DNA from: Niabella pedocola
GTDB lineage: Bacteria > Bacteroidota > Bacteroidia > Chitinophagales > Chitinophagaceae
Direction: 5' to 3'
Assembly: GCF_021044425.1 (NCBI RefSeq)
Contig: NZ_JAJNEC010000007.1
Coordinates: 434,001-498,000, forward strand
Length of the DNA: 64,000 bases
The notes under the pieces were generated by a model. It was not told where the DNA came from. It worked only from the letters and a program-made list of their open reading frames with translations, and made no database searches. Shown one piece after another: positions 17,971 through 28,403 of the stretch (positions are counted from its first letter, which is position 1; each line of letters opens with the position of its first letter). A program made the translations under genes and the position numbers.

Positions 17971-18357
17971 CTATTTGCTATTGAGCACGCTAAGCGTAAA
18001 GAACACCCATCCGGCAATAAAGAACAATCCGCCAATGGGCGTAAGAATTCCTAAGCCGCCCAGGCCCACTTTACCAGTGGCTTTAAGCGCAGCCAGTGCA
18101 TATAGTGACCCGGAGAAGAGCAGGATGCCGATCAAAAAGGCGATACCGGCCCAGGACATCAGCTTCACGGGGTACTTTTCGAAAAGAATGGCCACAAGGA
18201 TCAATGCAATGGCATGATACATCTGGTATTGGACGCCGGTTTGAAAGGTGGGTACCGAATCCGGTGCTATTTGTTTTAATTTATGCGCTCCGAAAGCCCC
18301 CAGTATTACACCCAGTCCGGACAGTGCGGCACCTAAAGAAAGATAAGCTTTATGCAT
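17971..18357 (-). CDS. DUF423 family small membrane protein
   Basis: The 128-residue protein has four hydrophobic segments and the DUF423 signature near the N-terminus, GVILGAFGAHKLK, then GVQYQMYHAIALI and a Gly-rich LGGLGILTPIGGLFFIAGW. The family (E. coli YgdD) is widespread and of unknown function in the inner membrane. Its ATG overlaps the end of the shikimate kinase gene by eight bases, so the two are translationally coupled. Confidence 0.88.
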   Translation of the reverse strand: MHKAYLSLGAALSGLGVILGAFGAHKLKQIAPDSVPTFQTGVQYQMYHAIALILVAILFEKYPVKLMSWAGIAFLIGILLFSGSLYALAALKATGKVGLGGLGILTPIGGLFFIAGWVFFTLSVLNSK

Positions 18358-18856
18358 CGATGATCTTTTTTACAAATTCCTCCGGCCGGATATGACAATC
18401 GTCTACTTTTAGTTTTGCCTGATCATAATAGATTCGCCGGTCGTTGTTTTTCTTAACAATGTACGCCTGCAATTGTTCATCGTCCAGATCCCTTAAAAGC
18501 GGGCGGTGTGCTTTTTGCTGCCGCAACCTTCCCAGCAGGATATCGAAAGGCGTGTTCAGCCACACCGTGGTTCCATGCTGGTTCATATAATCGATGTTAT
18601 TAAAATAACAGGGCGCGCCGCCGCCACAGGAAAGCAGGATATTAGGATGGCTGTCGGTGATCATATACAGGACTTCTTTTTCCTTCATCCTGAAATACTC
18701 TTCTCCTTCCTCTTCAAAGATGCGGGTGATGGGCCGTCCCTCGGACGCCACAATCAGCTCATCCAGGTCATAAAACGGCAGCTCCAGCTTTTTACTCAGG
18801 ATCTTTCCCCAATGTGTTTTTCCCGCACCCATAAAACCGATCAGATATATACGCAT
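18350..18856 (-). CDS. aroK: shikimate kinase
   Basis: The enzyme phosphorylates shikimate at O3 with ATP in the aromatic amino acid pathway. The 168-residue protein has the P-loop GFMGAGKT (residues 7-14), the DLDELI block whose Asp residues bind shikimate, CGGGAPC (the GGG shikimate-binding turn) and the lid Arg in KAHRPLL. Length is standard. The repeat copy 2 begins just upstream of the ATG, so its promoter must lie in or beyond that element. Confidence 0.95.
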   Translation of the reverse strand: MRIYLIGFMGAGKTHWGKILSKKLELPFYDLDELIVASEGRPITRIFEEEGEEYFRMKEKEVLYMITDSHPNILLSCGGGAPCYFNNIDYMNQHGTTVWLNTPFDILLGRLRQQKAHRPLLRDLDDEQLQAYIVKKNNDRRIYYDQAKLKVDDCHIRPEEFVKKIIDA

Positions 18857-18869
18857 AACGGTGGTAAAT

Positions 18870-19265
18870 TCTAAATACTAAATATCAAATTCTAAACCCT
18901 AAATTCTAAATACTAAACTCTAATACTAAATGTTAAATACCTATACGGACTCCGGCAAATATCCGGTATTCGGGGTGGATGGTGAACTAAATTTTACATA
19001 CTAAATCCTAAAATCCAAATTCCAAGGGCCAAAAGACCACGCATCAAAAAGCGAGAACCCAGGATCATGATCTCAAAACGTGACAAGGCAATCAATGTTT
19101 CGCCTGTTACCATGAATGCCATTCAAACTCTAAATTCCAAGATCCAAAGAACCAAGAACGCAATCCTATCAACAGAATTCACACCTGTTAAAGAATGGAG
19201 TATGGGGAATCAGGCATCAAACGCTATCCAACCTGGAACCAGAAACTTTAAACCCACAACCAGAA
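18870..19265 (+). repeat. dispersed intergenic repeat, copy 2 (inverted relative to copy 1 at 2010-2650)
   Basis: It has the same order of blocks as copy 1: CTAAAT-like units (18870-18930), the near-identical block beginning at the ATG at 18930 with 53 of 54 identical bases, a diverged middle (19020-19130), and blocks at about 19160-19265. The open frame from 18930 ends after 24 codons. It fills the gap between the shikimate kinase start and the end of the acyl-CoA dehydrogenase gene. Confidence 0.75.
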
Positions 19266-19271
19266 ATATAC

Positions 19272-20456
19272 TTATTTAAACGCATTGATCCCTGTTATAT
19301 CCATACCTGTGATAAGTAAATGAATATCGTGCGTGCCTTCATACGTGATCACACTTTCCAGGTTCATCATATGTCGCATAACGGGGTATTCGCCGGTAAT
19401 GCCCATTCCGCCCAGTATCTGGCGGGCATCCCGGCAGATCTGTGTGGCGATGGCACAGGAGTTGCGTTTGGCCATGCTTACCTGCTGGGGCGATGCCTTG
19501 CCTTCATTCATCAGTACACCCAGCCGCCAGTTGAGCAATTGTGCCTTTGTGATTTCGGTGATCATTTCCGCCAGCTTTTTTTGTTGTAACTGGAAGGCCG
19601 CAATGGGCTTTTCAAACTGGATGCGCTCTTTTGCATAACGCAGCGCCGTATCATAACAATCCATAGCCGCACCAATTACCCCCCATGCAATGCCATACCG
19701 CGCCTTGTTCAGGCAGCTCAACGGTCCCTTCATACCGGTTACCCCGGGAAGAATATTTGTTTTGGGGATCCTTACATTATCAAAAACCAGTTCACCCGTA
19801 GCCGATGCCCTCAGGCTCCATTTATTATGGGTGGTTGGTGTGGAAAAGCCTTCCATACCCCGCTCTACGATCACACCATGTACGATACCGGATGGGTCCT
19901 TTGCCCAAACCACGGCCACCTGCGAAAAAGGGGCATTACTGATCCACATCTTGGCGCCGTTCAGAATGATGTGGTCTCCGTCCTCCACATAACGGGTTGC
20001 CATGCTGGAAGGATCGCTGCCATGATCCGGCTCGGTAAGCCCGAAACAGCCCAGCCATTCACCGCTGGCCAGCCGCGGCAGGTATTTCATTTTCTGTTCT
20101 TCACTGCCATATGCCAGGATCGGGAACATTACCAGTGACCCCTGAACCGATGCGGTGGAACGCACGCCGCTATCGCCTCTTTCCAACTCCTGCATCATTA
20201 ACCCATAGCTGATATAATCCAACCCGCCGCCGCCATATTGCACCGGTACCGTTGGACCAAAACAACCCAACGCGCCCAACTGTTTTACAATATGCTCCGG
20301 GAACGCGGCCTCCTGCGCACAGGTTTCAATGATGGGTGAAATCTCCTTTTTTACATAGGCGCGTACCGCATCACGGATCATGCGGTGCTCCTCGGTAAAA
20401 AGCGCGTCCACTGCAAAATAATCCGGGCTTTGAAACAAATCAGCTTTTACAGACAT
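19272..20456 (-). CDS. acyl-CoA dehydrogenase, glutaryl-CoA dehydrogenase-like
   Basis: The flavoprotein has the acyl-CoA dehydrogenase layout: N-terminal helices (HRMIRDAVRAYVKKEI), FAD/substrate segment CFGLTEPDHGSDPSSM, MWISNAPFSQVAVVWAK, and C-terminal QILGGMGITGEYPVMRHMMN. The catalytic base is Glu in TYEGTHDIH, and the ending DITGINAF is characteristic of glutaryl-CoA dehydrogenases, which oxidise and decarboxylate glutaryl-CoA to crotonyl-CoA in lysine and tryptophan breakdown. The frame is open to 20708, but homology begins at MSVKADLF and a promoter lies at 20477-20504, so I start at 20456 (394 residues). Confidence 0.88.
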   Translation of the reverse strand: MSVKADLFQSPDYFAVDALFTEEHRMIRDAVRAYVKKEISPIIETCAQEAAFPEHIVKQLGALGCFGPTVPVQYGGGGLDYISYGLMMQELERGDSGVRSTASVQGSLVMFPILAYGSEEQKMKYLPRLASGEWLGCFGLTEPDHGSDPSSMATRYVEDGDHIILNGAKMWISNAPFSQVAVVWAKDPSGIVHGVIVERGMEGFSTPTTHNKWSLRASATGELVFDNVRIPKTNILPGVTGMKGPLSCLNKARYGIAWGVIGAAMDCYDTALRYAKERIQFEKPIAAFQLQQKKLAEMITEITKAQLLNWRLGVLMNEGKASPQQVSMAKRNSCAIATQICRDARQILGGMGITGEYPVMRHMMNLESVITYEGTHDIHLLITGMDITGINAFK

Positions 20457-20476
20457 AACAGAAATTTGATGATCCT

Positions 20477-20504
20477 CAAAGGTAACTGATTTTAAGAATC
20501 GCAA
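20477..20504 (-). promoter_or_regulatory. promoter of the acyl-CoA dehydrogenase gene
   Basis: On the minus strand TTG (20504-20502) is followed after 17 bases by TACCTTTG (20484-20477), matching TAnnTTTG. Predicted transcription starts about 15 bases before the ATG at 20456 and so excludes the longer open frame. Confidence 0.5.
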
Positions 20505-20572
20505 CGAAGGCGCCCGGATGCCGGGAAACTCGAAGTTTGGAACCCGCAAGCCACGGAAACACGGAATAGGGA

Positions 20573-20602
20573 GTTCGCAGAAAAAATGCAGGATCTGCGA
20601 AC
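20573..20602. repeat. inverted repeat in the divergent region before the sigma factor gene
   Basis: GTTCGCAG and CTGCGAAC form a perfect eight-base inverted repeat separated by 14 bases. It lies inside the 358-base gene-free gap between the divergent dehydrogenase and sigma genes. The rest of that gap contains further CGCAG words and a possible -7 box (TATCTTTC, 20767-20774) for the sigma gene, one base off consensus. Confidence 0.4.
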
Positions 20603-20814
20603 AGGTCATTTGCCGGAGAATCGGTCGCAGTCCTCGCAGATTGCCCTGCTGCCCGAAAGATGCACTACCAGGAAAACGCCAAAAGAGTTCCCGGCACATC
20701 TTTAACATTCCTCCGGGGCCAATGCATCCTCCTGCCCTGAAGTGTATACTTGTTTTAACTTTTTGCTATCTTTCGCCCGTTACTTAAATACGCTGAGTTA
20801 TTCAAATCGATCAT

Positions 20815-21387
20815 ATGGTATCCCATGAACTGCTGAGGCTGGTTGCAGCGGGCGACGAAAAATCTTTCCGTGTGCTATTCGACAAATACAGAAGCCGGTT
20901 TTATGCGGTTGCATTAAAAATGACGGTATCGGATGTGATTGCAGAGGAAATGGTGCAGGATATTTTTATTAAAATATGGCAGAAAAAAGAAGAACTGACG
21001 CATATTGAAAACCTGGATGCCTATTTTTTTACAACACTTTACCGCCAGGTGTACAAACATTACAAAAAACTGGCATTAGACCGTAAACTACTAAAACTGA
21101 TCTCCGAATCTCCCCGGTTCCATAATATTACCGAAGAAACATTGCTGCTTCGCGAAAGTGAACGGCTTATTAACGAGGCCGTAGCTAAACTGCCGCTGCA
21201 GCAGCAAAAAGTATTCAAACTATCCAGGCAGGACGGGTTTTCCAGGGAACAGATCGCCGAAAAACTGCATATTTCGCCGCATACGGTGCGCAACCATCTT
21301 GCAGATGCCACCAAATTTATCCGGACCTATTTAGACAAAGCTGCATTAGTTTATATGCTAATGATTTTCAACAGCATAGGAAAATAA
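20815..21387 (+). CDS. ECF RNA polymerase sigma factor (Bacteroidota FecI-like)
   Basis: The 190-residue protein has sigma region 2 (LRLVAAGDEKSFRVLFDKY, AEEMVQDIFIKIWQKK, residues about 6-60) and region 4 with a helix-turn-helix (LPLQQQKVFKLSRQDGFSREQIAEKLHISPHTVRNHL, about 124-160, given here only as the location). Sigma factors of this expanded family are held by a FecR anti-sigma and released when a SusC with a signalling domain binds substrate. The FecR and SusC genes follow directly, so it should switch on this fucosidase locus. Confidence 0.93.
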   Translation: MVSHELLRLVAAGDEKSFRVLFDKYRSRFYAVALKMTVSDVIAEEMVQDIFIKIWQKKEELTHIENLDAYFFTTLYRQVYKHYKKLALDRKLLKLISESPRFHNITEETLLLRESERLINEAVAKLPLQQQKVFKLSRQDGFSREQIAEKLHISPHTVRNHLADATKFIRTYLDKAALVYMLMIFNSIGK

Positions 21388-21480
21388 TAAAAAAAATAGC
21401 AACCTGGGTAGTACAAGCGCCTTTTTCAGGGATCTTTATTAGGAACCAGTTAGCAAACTGCTTTTTATAATTTGAATTGT

Positions 21481-22686
21481 ATGCCATTATCCAGAGAACG
21501 GATCATTTTTTTATTGGAAGCATATACGTCGCAAAAAGCCACTTCGCAGGAAGAAAAAGAGCTTTGGGACTGGGTGCAGCATGCGCAGGAAGATATTGTA
21601 TTAAGAGATTATGTTCATAAACTTTGGAACGGGCAACCGCCGGATCAAACATTTAACCAGGTAGACTGGGACCGGATGTTCGATGCCATTGTTTCCCGAA
21701 ACGAAATGGTGCCAACAATACCCCGGAGAAAACGCCTGTTTATGCGCTGGCACCAGGTTGCTGCGGCCGTTGCTATTTTGGCGGTATTGTCGGCCGGCTT
21801 TTATTTTGCCTTTTTCAAAAAAGACCACAGTCAGCAACCGGTTACTGCGCTTCACGACATAAAAGCGCCGCAAACAAACCGGGCGACCATCACCCTTTCA
21901 AACGGGCAAAAAGTTTACCTGGATAGCATGGCCCGGGGAGCACTTGTTGCCCAGGGTGGTGTGCAGGTGCTTAAACTTGCGGACGGCCGGATCATTTATA
22001 AAGGCGCAGCCTCCGAAGAGTTATACAATACCCTTACCAACCCCCGGGGCAGCAAGGTAATTGATATGATACTGGCAGACGGCACACATATCTGGCTGAA
22101 CTCAGGTTCGTCCATCCGTTATCCCGCGGCTTTTGTGGGCGATGAACGAAAGGTGTCCATTACCGGGGAGGCCTATTTTGAAGTGGCGCGGGATACAAAA
22201 AAGCCCTTTAAGGTGGTACTGCCTTCTTTCAAAGGCGTACGGGGCGGTGAAATAACAGTATTGGGTACACACTTCAATGTAAATGCTTATGATGATGAAA
22301 AAGCAATAAAAACCACCCTTCTGGAAGGCAGTGTACTCCTGAATCTTTCATCGCCGTCTCAAACAAAACAGACGGCGCGGCTGCGGCCCGGCCAGCAAGC
22401 CCGCATCGCAGACGACCTGGTTGTGGCCAGTGATCCGAACCTGGAAGAAGTGATGGCCTGGAAAAATGACCGGTTTGATTTTGGGGAGAAAACCGATATA
22501 GAAACCCTCATGCGACAACTCGCAAGATGGTATGATATAGATGTGCATTATGCAGGAAAGATCAACGCGCATTTTGGCGGCTCCATATCGAGACAGGTAA
22601 ACGTCTCCGGGGTGCTGAAGCTTTTAGAAGCTACCGGCGGTGCAAAATTCAGGATAGAAGGAAAAACGGTAACGATTACCCCCTGA
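21481..22686 (+). CDS. FecR-family anti-sigma factor
   Basis: The protein of about 400 residues has an N-terminal cytosolic part (DWDRMFDAIV-like helix that binds the sigma factor), a single membrane helix near residues 85-110 (VAAAVAILAVLSAGFYFAFF) and a periplasmic FecR domain (RGSKVIDMILADGTHIWLN, SGSSIRYPAAF, GEAYFEVARD, VLGTHFNVNAY). A C-terminal STN-like tail (FDFGEKTDIETLMRQLARWY) contacts the receptor. I start at the ATG at 21481; a TTG three codons earlier is possible. It transmits the SusC state to the sigma factor encoded upstream. Confidence 0.92.
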   Translation: MPLSRERIIFLLEAYTSQKATSQEEKELWDWVQHAQEDIVLRDYVHKLWNGQPPDQTFNQVDWDRMFDAIVSRNEMVPTIPRRKRLFMRWHQVAAAVAILAVLSAGFYFAFFKKDHSQQPVTALHDIKAPQTNRATITLSNGQKVYLDSMARGALVAQGGVQVLKLADGRIIYKGAASEELYNTLTNPRGSKVIDMILADGTHIWLNSGSSIRYPAAFVGDERKVSITGEAYFEVARDTKKPFKVVLPSFKGVRGGEITVLGTHFNVNAYDDEKAIKTTLLEGSVLLNLSSPSQTKQTARLRPGQQARIADDLVVASDPNLEEVMAWKNDRFDFGEKTDIETLMRQLARWYDIDVHYAGKINAHFGGSISRQVNVSGVLKLLEATGGAKFRIEGKTVTITP

Positions 22687-22716
22687 TTATACATTTTCAA
22701 TTAACTAAAAATAAAT

Positions 22717-22743
22717 GACCGGTGGCGCAGCAACGCCCCGGTC
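22717..22743 (+). terminator. hairpin between fecR and susC, possible attenuator
   Basis: GACCGGTGGCG and CGCCCCGGTC pair as a strong stem of about ten base pairs with one mismatch and a six-base loop, 30 bases after the fecR stop. Only a short T run (TTTTT at about 22760) follows, after 15 bases. It may partly end the sigma-fecR transcript or stabilise the 3' end. Confidence 0.5.
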
Positions 22744-22856
22744 TCTTAGAGGTTAACTTTTTATCCGTCCGGGCTTGGAGGCATGGTCGGTAAACAACAA
22801 TCAATAACAACTGATTGCCATTTTTTATTTATTAACGCTCAAATCAGAACAAAGGT

Positions 22857-25800
22857 ATGGTATTAAAATCGTACGGTCAGATGTGCTGTTTCTCCCGCAG
22901 TTCTTTTGCGAATGAAGCAAAGCGCCTGCTGCCGGAAAAGGAATCAAAACAAAAAATCTTCATCAAACAAGTATTGCGTGTTATGAAATTAACGACGATC
23001 CTGCTGCTGTTTACATGTTTGGCTGCGAGCGCTACGGGGTTTTCACAAATAACCCTTTCGGAAAAAAGTGTGCCCCTGTCAAATGTGCTCCGGAAAATTC
23101 AGCGGCAAAGCGGTTATGATATTTTGTATCGGTATGAACTGACACAGGAGGTTGGACCCATAACCGTAAATGTAAAAAACGTTCCTTTAAAAGAAGCGCT
23201 GGATGCTTGTTTGGATGGGAAAGGGCTCGACTACAAAATTGTTGGCAAAACCATTGTGGTTTCTAAAAGTGAGCAAAAGCGGGATGTTGCCCCCGCCATA
23301 AAACCAGTCCGGAAGGAGCCGGCTGCCCCACCGCGTATTAATATAGTTGGTTCTGTAAAAGACTCAACGGGGAACCCGCTTGCCGGCGCTACCGTGGCCC
23401 TCAAAGGAACGGCTATTGCCACCAAAACCGATGCGAACGGTAACTATTCCCTTTCGATACCAGACGAAGGAGGAACACTCGAAATTTCCTATACAGGATA
23501 TAATACGGTCGAAATTCCCGTAAGCAAAACAGGCGTGATCGATGCCGTTTTAAGCCTGGCAGATACGCGGGCGGAAGAAATTGTAATTACGGCATACGGC
23601 GAAAAAAAGATGCGTGAGGCTGTTACCGGGTCGGTAACCACCGTTAACCCGGAGAACCTGCGCATCCCCTCCAGCAACTTAACCACTTCGCTGGCCGGCC
23701 AGATAGCCGGTATCATCGCCTATCAGCCCGGCGGGCAGCCCGGCTACGACAATGCCCAGTTCTTTATACGCGGTGTAACCACCTTTGGTTACTCCAGCAG
23801 CCCGTTAATTATCATTGACAACCTCGAATCCAGTACCAACGACCTGGCACGCCTGCAGGTGAATGATATTGAGTCGTTTTCTATATTGAAGGATGCCGGG
23901 GCTACGGCCCTGTACGGATCCCGCGGTGCCAACGGGGTTGTGCTGGTAATGACAAAAAGAGGAAAGATCGGAACCCCTGTTGTAAGCGGCCAGTTTGACA
24001 ACTCGCTGTCGCGGCCTACAAAAAACCTGCAGCTTGCAGACCCTATCACTTTTATGAAGCTCTACAACGAGGCCTCCGTTACCCGTGATCCCTATGCCGG
24101 CGAACGTTACACTGCAGACAAGATCTACTTTACCCAACAAACGATTGATAAAGCCCCCGGATATAACCCTTATGTGTACCCGGTAAATGACTGGATGGAT
24201 CTTTTATTTAAAAAGTATACCAATAACCAGCGGGCCAATATAAATATCAGGGGCGGTAGCAACCTTGCAAAATATTTTGTGTCGGGTTCGTATAATGTAG
24301 ATAATGGCATCCTCAAGGTAGATCCAATCAACAATTTTAATAACAATGTTAAACTCAACAGCTATCAGCTGCGGTCGAACATTGATATGAACCTTACCAA
24401 AACAACCGTTTTATCCGTACTGCTGGGCGGTATTTTTGACCAGTACAACGGTCCTATAACCAGCGATCCGAGCGGTGCCTCCGATTTATGGAATATTGTA
24501 ATGCATACGGATCCCGTTGCGTTCCCTGCTTATTTTTTACCGGACTCCGCCAACCTCTACACAAAGCATCTTTTATTTGGAAATACCAATGGAGGCCTGT
24601 CCGTGAACCCCTATGCAAACCTGATGAGAGGATACTCCCAGTTTTACCGGTCTACCATTAATGCGCAGCTCAATATTGCACAGGATCTGAAAATGTTATT
24701 ACCCGGTTTAAAGTTTTCGGGAATGATCTCCACTACCCGGTTCTCCAATTATAGCATCAACCGCACCTATAATCCGTTTTATTATGCAGTGCAGAACTAT
24801 AACGCGGTTAAGGACCAGTACAGCTTATTGTGGCTGAACAATGTTACAGATGGCAATAAGCCAACGGAATACCTGGATTTTAGCAGATCGCCCAATATCG
24901 TTACGTCACAGGTATATATGCAGGGCGTATTGAGTTATGATAAAACCTTTGCAAGCGATCATAATATCAGTGCAAAATTAATCGGCGCCCGCCAGGAACG
25001 GGTGCTGAGCACCTCGGCCAACGGCACTTTCGACGGTTCCCTGCAGGGAACCTTGCCTTACAGGAATCTCAACTACTCGGGTAGTGTTACCTATACCTAC
25101 GCGCGTAAATACATCACCGATTTCAGTTTCGGATACAATGGATCGGAGCGCTTTTCGGAAGAGAAGCGGTTTGGATTTTTCCCAACAGTGGGTGCCGCAT
25201 GGGTACTTTCCCGTGAAAAGTTCTGGCAGGAATCCTTCCTGGCCGATTTGATCAGCTCCTTCAAGCTACGGGGCTCCTACGGCTTTGCCGGTAACGATAA
25301 TATCTCGGGCAACCGGTTCTTTTATCTTTCCAATGTGGACTTAACCGGTGGCAACGGCGCCTCCTTTGGAGTTGTAAACGGTTATTCCCGGCCCGGGGTT
25401 GCAATCTCCAACTATCCCAACCCGCTTGTTACCTGGGAGCGGTCTAACCAGTTGAGCCTGGGTGCAGAGTTAACCATATTAAAAGATTTGAAAACGGTTG
25501 TGGAGGTTTACAAACAAAAACGGGATAATATTTACCAAACCAGGCTGCCGATTGCATCTATGGGTTTGGAAACGGGTATCGGCGCCAATCTGGGCAAGGC
25601 TGAATCCAAAGGACTTGATCTCTCCCTCGATTATAGTACCATGGTGGCAAAAGATGTTATGATTGCCGGCCGGGCGAATCTGACAGCAACACAGTCAAAA
25701 TACATCTTCAACGAAGAGCCCGATTATCCCGGTGAGCCCTGGCGCCGCAAAACCGGCGCGCTCATTAACCAGCGGTACGGCTACGTTGCAGAACGGTTGT

Positions 25801-26442
25801 TTGTAGATGACCAGGAGGTTGCAAATTCGCCCTACCAGTTTGCCGGAACCATGGGTGGCGATATCAAGTACCGCGATGTAAACGGCGACGGACAAATCAC
25901 CACGGCCGATATGGTACCCATCGGCGACCCTGCAACACCCCAGATCACCTACGGTTTCGGCTTAAGCAGCAGGATCAAACAATTTGACATCGCTTTCTTT
26001 TTCCAGGGCAATGCCAAAACAAGCCTCTTTATAAACCCCCAGCGCCGTAAGCCCGTTTTTAGGTGGTGGAGCACCGGCCAGTACCACGCTCTTGCTGCAG
26101 GCGTTTGCAGATGACCACTGGTCCGAGTCGGACAGAAACCTGTATGCATTATATCCGCGCTTTGCAACCGCCTCCAATCAAATTACCAATAACCTGCAAA
26201 CCAGCACCTGGTGGATGCGCAATGGTTCGTTCCTGAGATTAAAAAGCGTGGAGCTGGGATACTCCCTGTCCCCTCAGCTTTTACAAAGGCTCCGGATAAA
26301 AAGCCTGCGGTTGTATGCCAGCGGCATGAATTTGCTCACCATCAGCGGGTTTAAACTATGGGATGTAGAGCAGGGCGGCAACGGCTTTGCGTATCCCATT
26401 CAAAAAGTAGTAAATATTGGCGCACAAATAAGTATAAACTAA
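22857..26442 (+). CDS. SusC-type TonB-dependent transporter with signalling domain, frameshifted near the C-terminus
   Basis: Order: signal peptide (MKLTTILLLFTCLAASATG from 22983, possibly preceded by 42 more residues), STN signalling domain (VPLSNVLRKIQRQSGYDILY), carboxypeptidase-regulatory-like domain (INIVGSVKDSTGNPLAGATV), TonB box (EEIVITAYG), plug and barrel. The first frame stops at 26114. The following frame, to 26442, holds the proper end: LLLQAFADDHWSESDRN, STWWMRNGSFLRLKSVELGYSL and a final VVNIGAQISIN. The switch maps to the C5 run at 26036-26040: removing one C gives FINPSAVSPFLGGGAPAS in one frame. It is either an inactivated or phase-variable gene or a sequencing error. The STN domain fits control through the FecR and sigma genes upstream. 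Confidence 0.88.
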
Positions 26443-26457
26443 TTTATAGTCAAGTGT

Positions 26458-28365
26458 ATGAAAAAATATATTATCATCTGCCTTGCGATCTTTATGGCCG
26501 TTTCCTGCAAAAAGTACCTGGATATTATACCAGACAATGTGGCTACGATCGAATATGCGTTCAGGAACAGGAATGAAACAGAAAATTATTTATTTTCCTG
26601 TTACCAGCGCATGCAGGCTTTAGAAGCACCGGAAAACAATCCGGGCTGGACGAGTTCGGGCGAATTGATCATGCGGAACAACCTTACCGGAATTAATTTC
26701 GGAAGTGAATATAATGTAAATGGCTTCTGGGTACTGTATGGCAACTTATCGCCCTATGGAACGGCGGCCAATACCAATATTCAAAATGATTTTGCGAGTA
26801 CTTATGTAGCCATCAGACGGTGCAATACCTTCCTGGAAAACGTAAACACAGCACCAGACCTGGGGCTGGATGAAAAAACCAGGTGGATCTCTGAAGCTAA
26901 AACACTCAAAGCCTTTTACTATTACTGGCTGGTAAGAAAATATGGACCGGTTCCTTTAGTAAAAACAAACCAGCCCATCTATACCCCAACGGAAGAAGCA
27001 CGCGTGCCAAGAGCTCCGAGCGACTCGGTATTTGCACATATTTATTCCTTAATAGATGAAGCGCTTCCCGGTTTGCCCCCTGCGGTTTACGATGTAACAA
27101 CGGAATATGGCCGGTTTACCCAGGTAATGGCGGCCACCCTTAAAGCAAAGGCTGCGGTATTGCAGGCCAGCCCCTTATTTAACGGTGATGAAAGTTTTAA
27201 AGCACTGGCCAACAAAGATGGGGTACGGTTGTTTCCCCAAACATTTGATGCATCCAAATGGAGCGCTGCTGCCGGAGCCTGCCGCAAAGCACTCGATATG
27301 TGTGAAGAGCTTGGAGCAACCCTGTATAAATATGTAAAGCCCACCAATAATACGAATTACATTCCCGATTCGATCATGCAATTGCTTTCCATCCAGGGGC
27401 CGGTTAATTTTGACCGGTCTGTCAATGCCATCATTCCCGAGGTGATCTGGCCCGGCAACATTATCAACAGGCATCAGCGCTACTTTGCCCCGCTGGCCTC
27501 TGCAAGCGCCACAAGGAGCGTTGACGGTGATGCGGTGATCGCCGTTCCCTTAAATATTGCTGAGCTCTTTTACAGCAATCACGGAGTGCCGATTGACGAA
27601 GATTTAACCTATGATTATGCAGGCCGGTATACGACCACAACCGCCGGCGCCGATCATAAATACTATATCAGCTCCAGCGGTCCCACAGCGAAATTGCATT
27701 TTAACCGCGAGCCGCGATTTTATGCCAGCCTGGCTTTTGACCGTGGCATCTGGTACGGCATGGGTGTAGAAAACGCAGCCAACCCCAGCGGCCTCAATTA
27801 TGCAAAGGGGTACCCGGGCCTGGTATCCAGTTATACCGGTTACTGGCCTAAAAAGCTGGTCAATTATAAAACCACGTTTAACGGCAATTCGCTCACAGAA
27901 GTAGCGTATTACCCCCCAATTATCCGGTTGGCCGATTTACAATTATTATATGCCGAAGCGCTGAATGAGGCTCAGGGCCCCAATGCAGAAGCCTACCGGT
28001 ATATCGATTCCGTACGGCTGAGAGCAGGCCTGCAGGGTGTTGTACAGTCATGGACCAGCTATTCCTCAAACGCGTCCAAACCGTTTTCAAAAGAAGGGTT
28101 GCGAAGCATTATACACCAGGAACGCAGAATTGAATTATGCTTTGAGGGAGAAGTTGGATGGGATCTGAAACGATGGAAAGAGTACATTGCGGTGAATTCG
28201 CTCCCGTACCAGGGCTGGAATTACCGGGGTACCACTACGGCCGCTGATTTCTACCGGCTAACCAACTTATTCTCTCCCAATATAACGGAGAAGAACTACT
28301 TCTGGCCGTTTGATGAAACGGTTATTTTAAACAATCCACTTATCGTGCAAAATTTATATTGGTAG
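26458..28365 (+). CDS. SusD/RagB-family outer membrane lipoprotein
   Basis: The 635-residue lipoprotein (Cys17 in MAVSCKKYLD) shows the classic SusD start KKYLDIIPDN, an N-terminal TPR-like part with AKTLKAFYYYWLVRKYGPVPLV, and the C-terminal block LRSIIHQERRIELCFEGEVGWDLKRW. It is the surface lid for the SusC encoded just upstream (15 bases away) and binds the glycan. It is intact, even though its SusC partner is frameshifted. Two further lipoproteins and a fucosidase follow. Confidence 0.95.
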   Translation: MKKYIIICLAIFMAVSCKKYLDIIPDNVATIEYAFRNRNETENYLFSCYQRMQALEAPENNPGWTSSGELIMRNNLTGINFGSEYNVNGFWVLYGNLSPYGTAANTNIQNDFASTYVAIRRCNTFLENVNTAPDLGLDEKTRWISEAKTLKAFYYYWLVRKYGPVPLVKTNQPIYTPTEEARVPRAPSDSVFAHIYSLIDEALPGLPPAVYDVTTEYGRFTQVMAATLKAKAAVLQASPLFNGDESFKALANKDGVRLFPQTFDASKWSAAAGACRKALDMCEELGATLYKYVKPTNNTNYIPDSIMQLLSIQGPVNFDRSVNAIIPEVIWPGNIINRHQRYFAPLASASATRSVDGDAVIAVPLNIAELFYSNHGVPIDEDLTYDYAGRYTTTTAGADHKYYISSSGPTAKLHFNREPRFYASLAFDRGIWYGMGVENAANPSGLNYAKGYPGLVSSYTGYWPKKLVNYKTTFNGNSLTEVAYYPPIIRLADLQLLYAEALNEAQGPNAEAYRYIDSVRLRAGLQGVVQSWTSYSSNASKPFSKEGLRSIIHQERRIELCFEGEVGWDLKRWKEYIAVNSLPYQGWNYRGTTTAADFYRLTNLFSPNITEKNYFWPFDETVILNNPLIVQNLYW

Positions 28366-28403
28366 CCCTATTAACTGAGCACTTGGACAAAAATCATAAA
28401 AGA

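Noticed and set aside
20457..20708. N-terminal extension of the acyl-CoA dehydrogenase
   Set aside because: Sequence before MSVKADLF is unlike the family, and a TTG-N17-TACCTTTG promoter lies within it.
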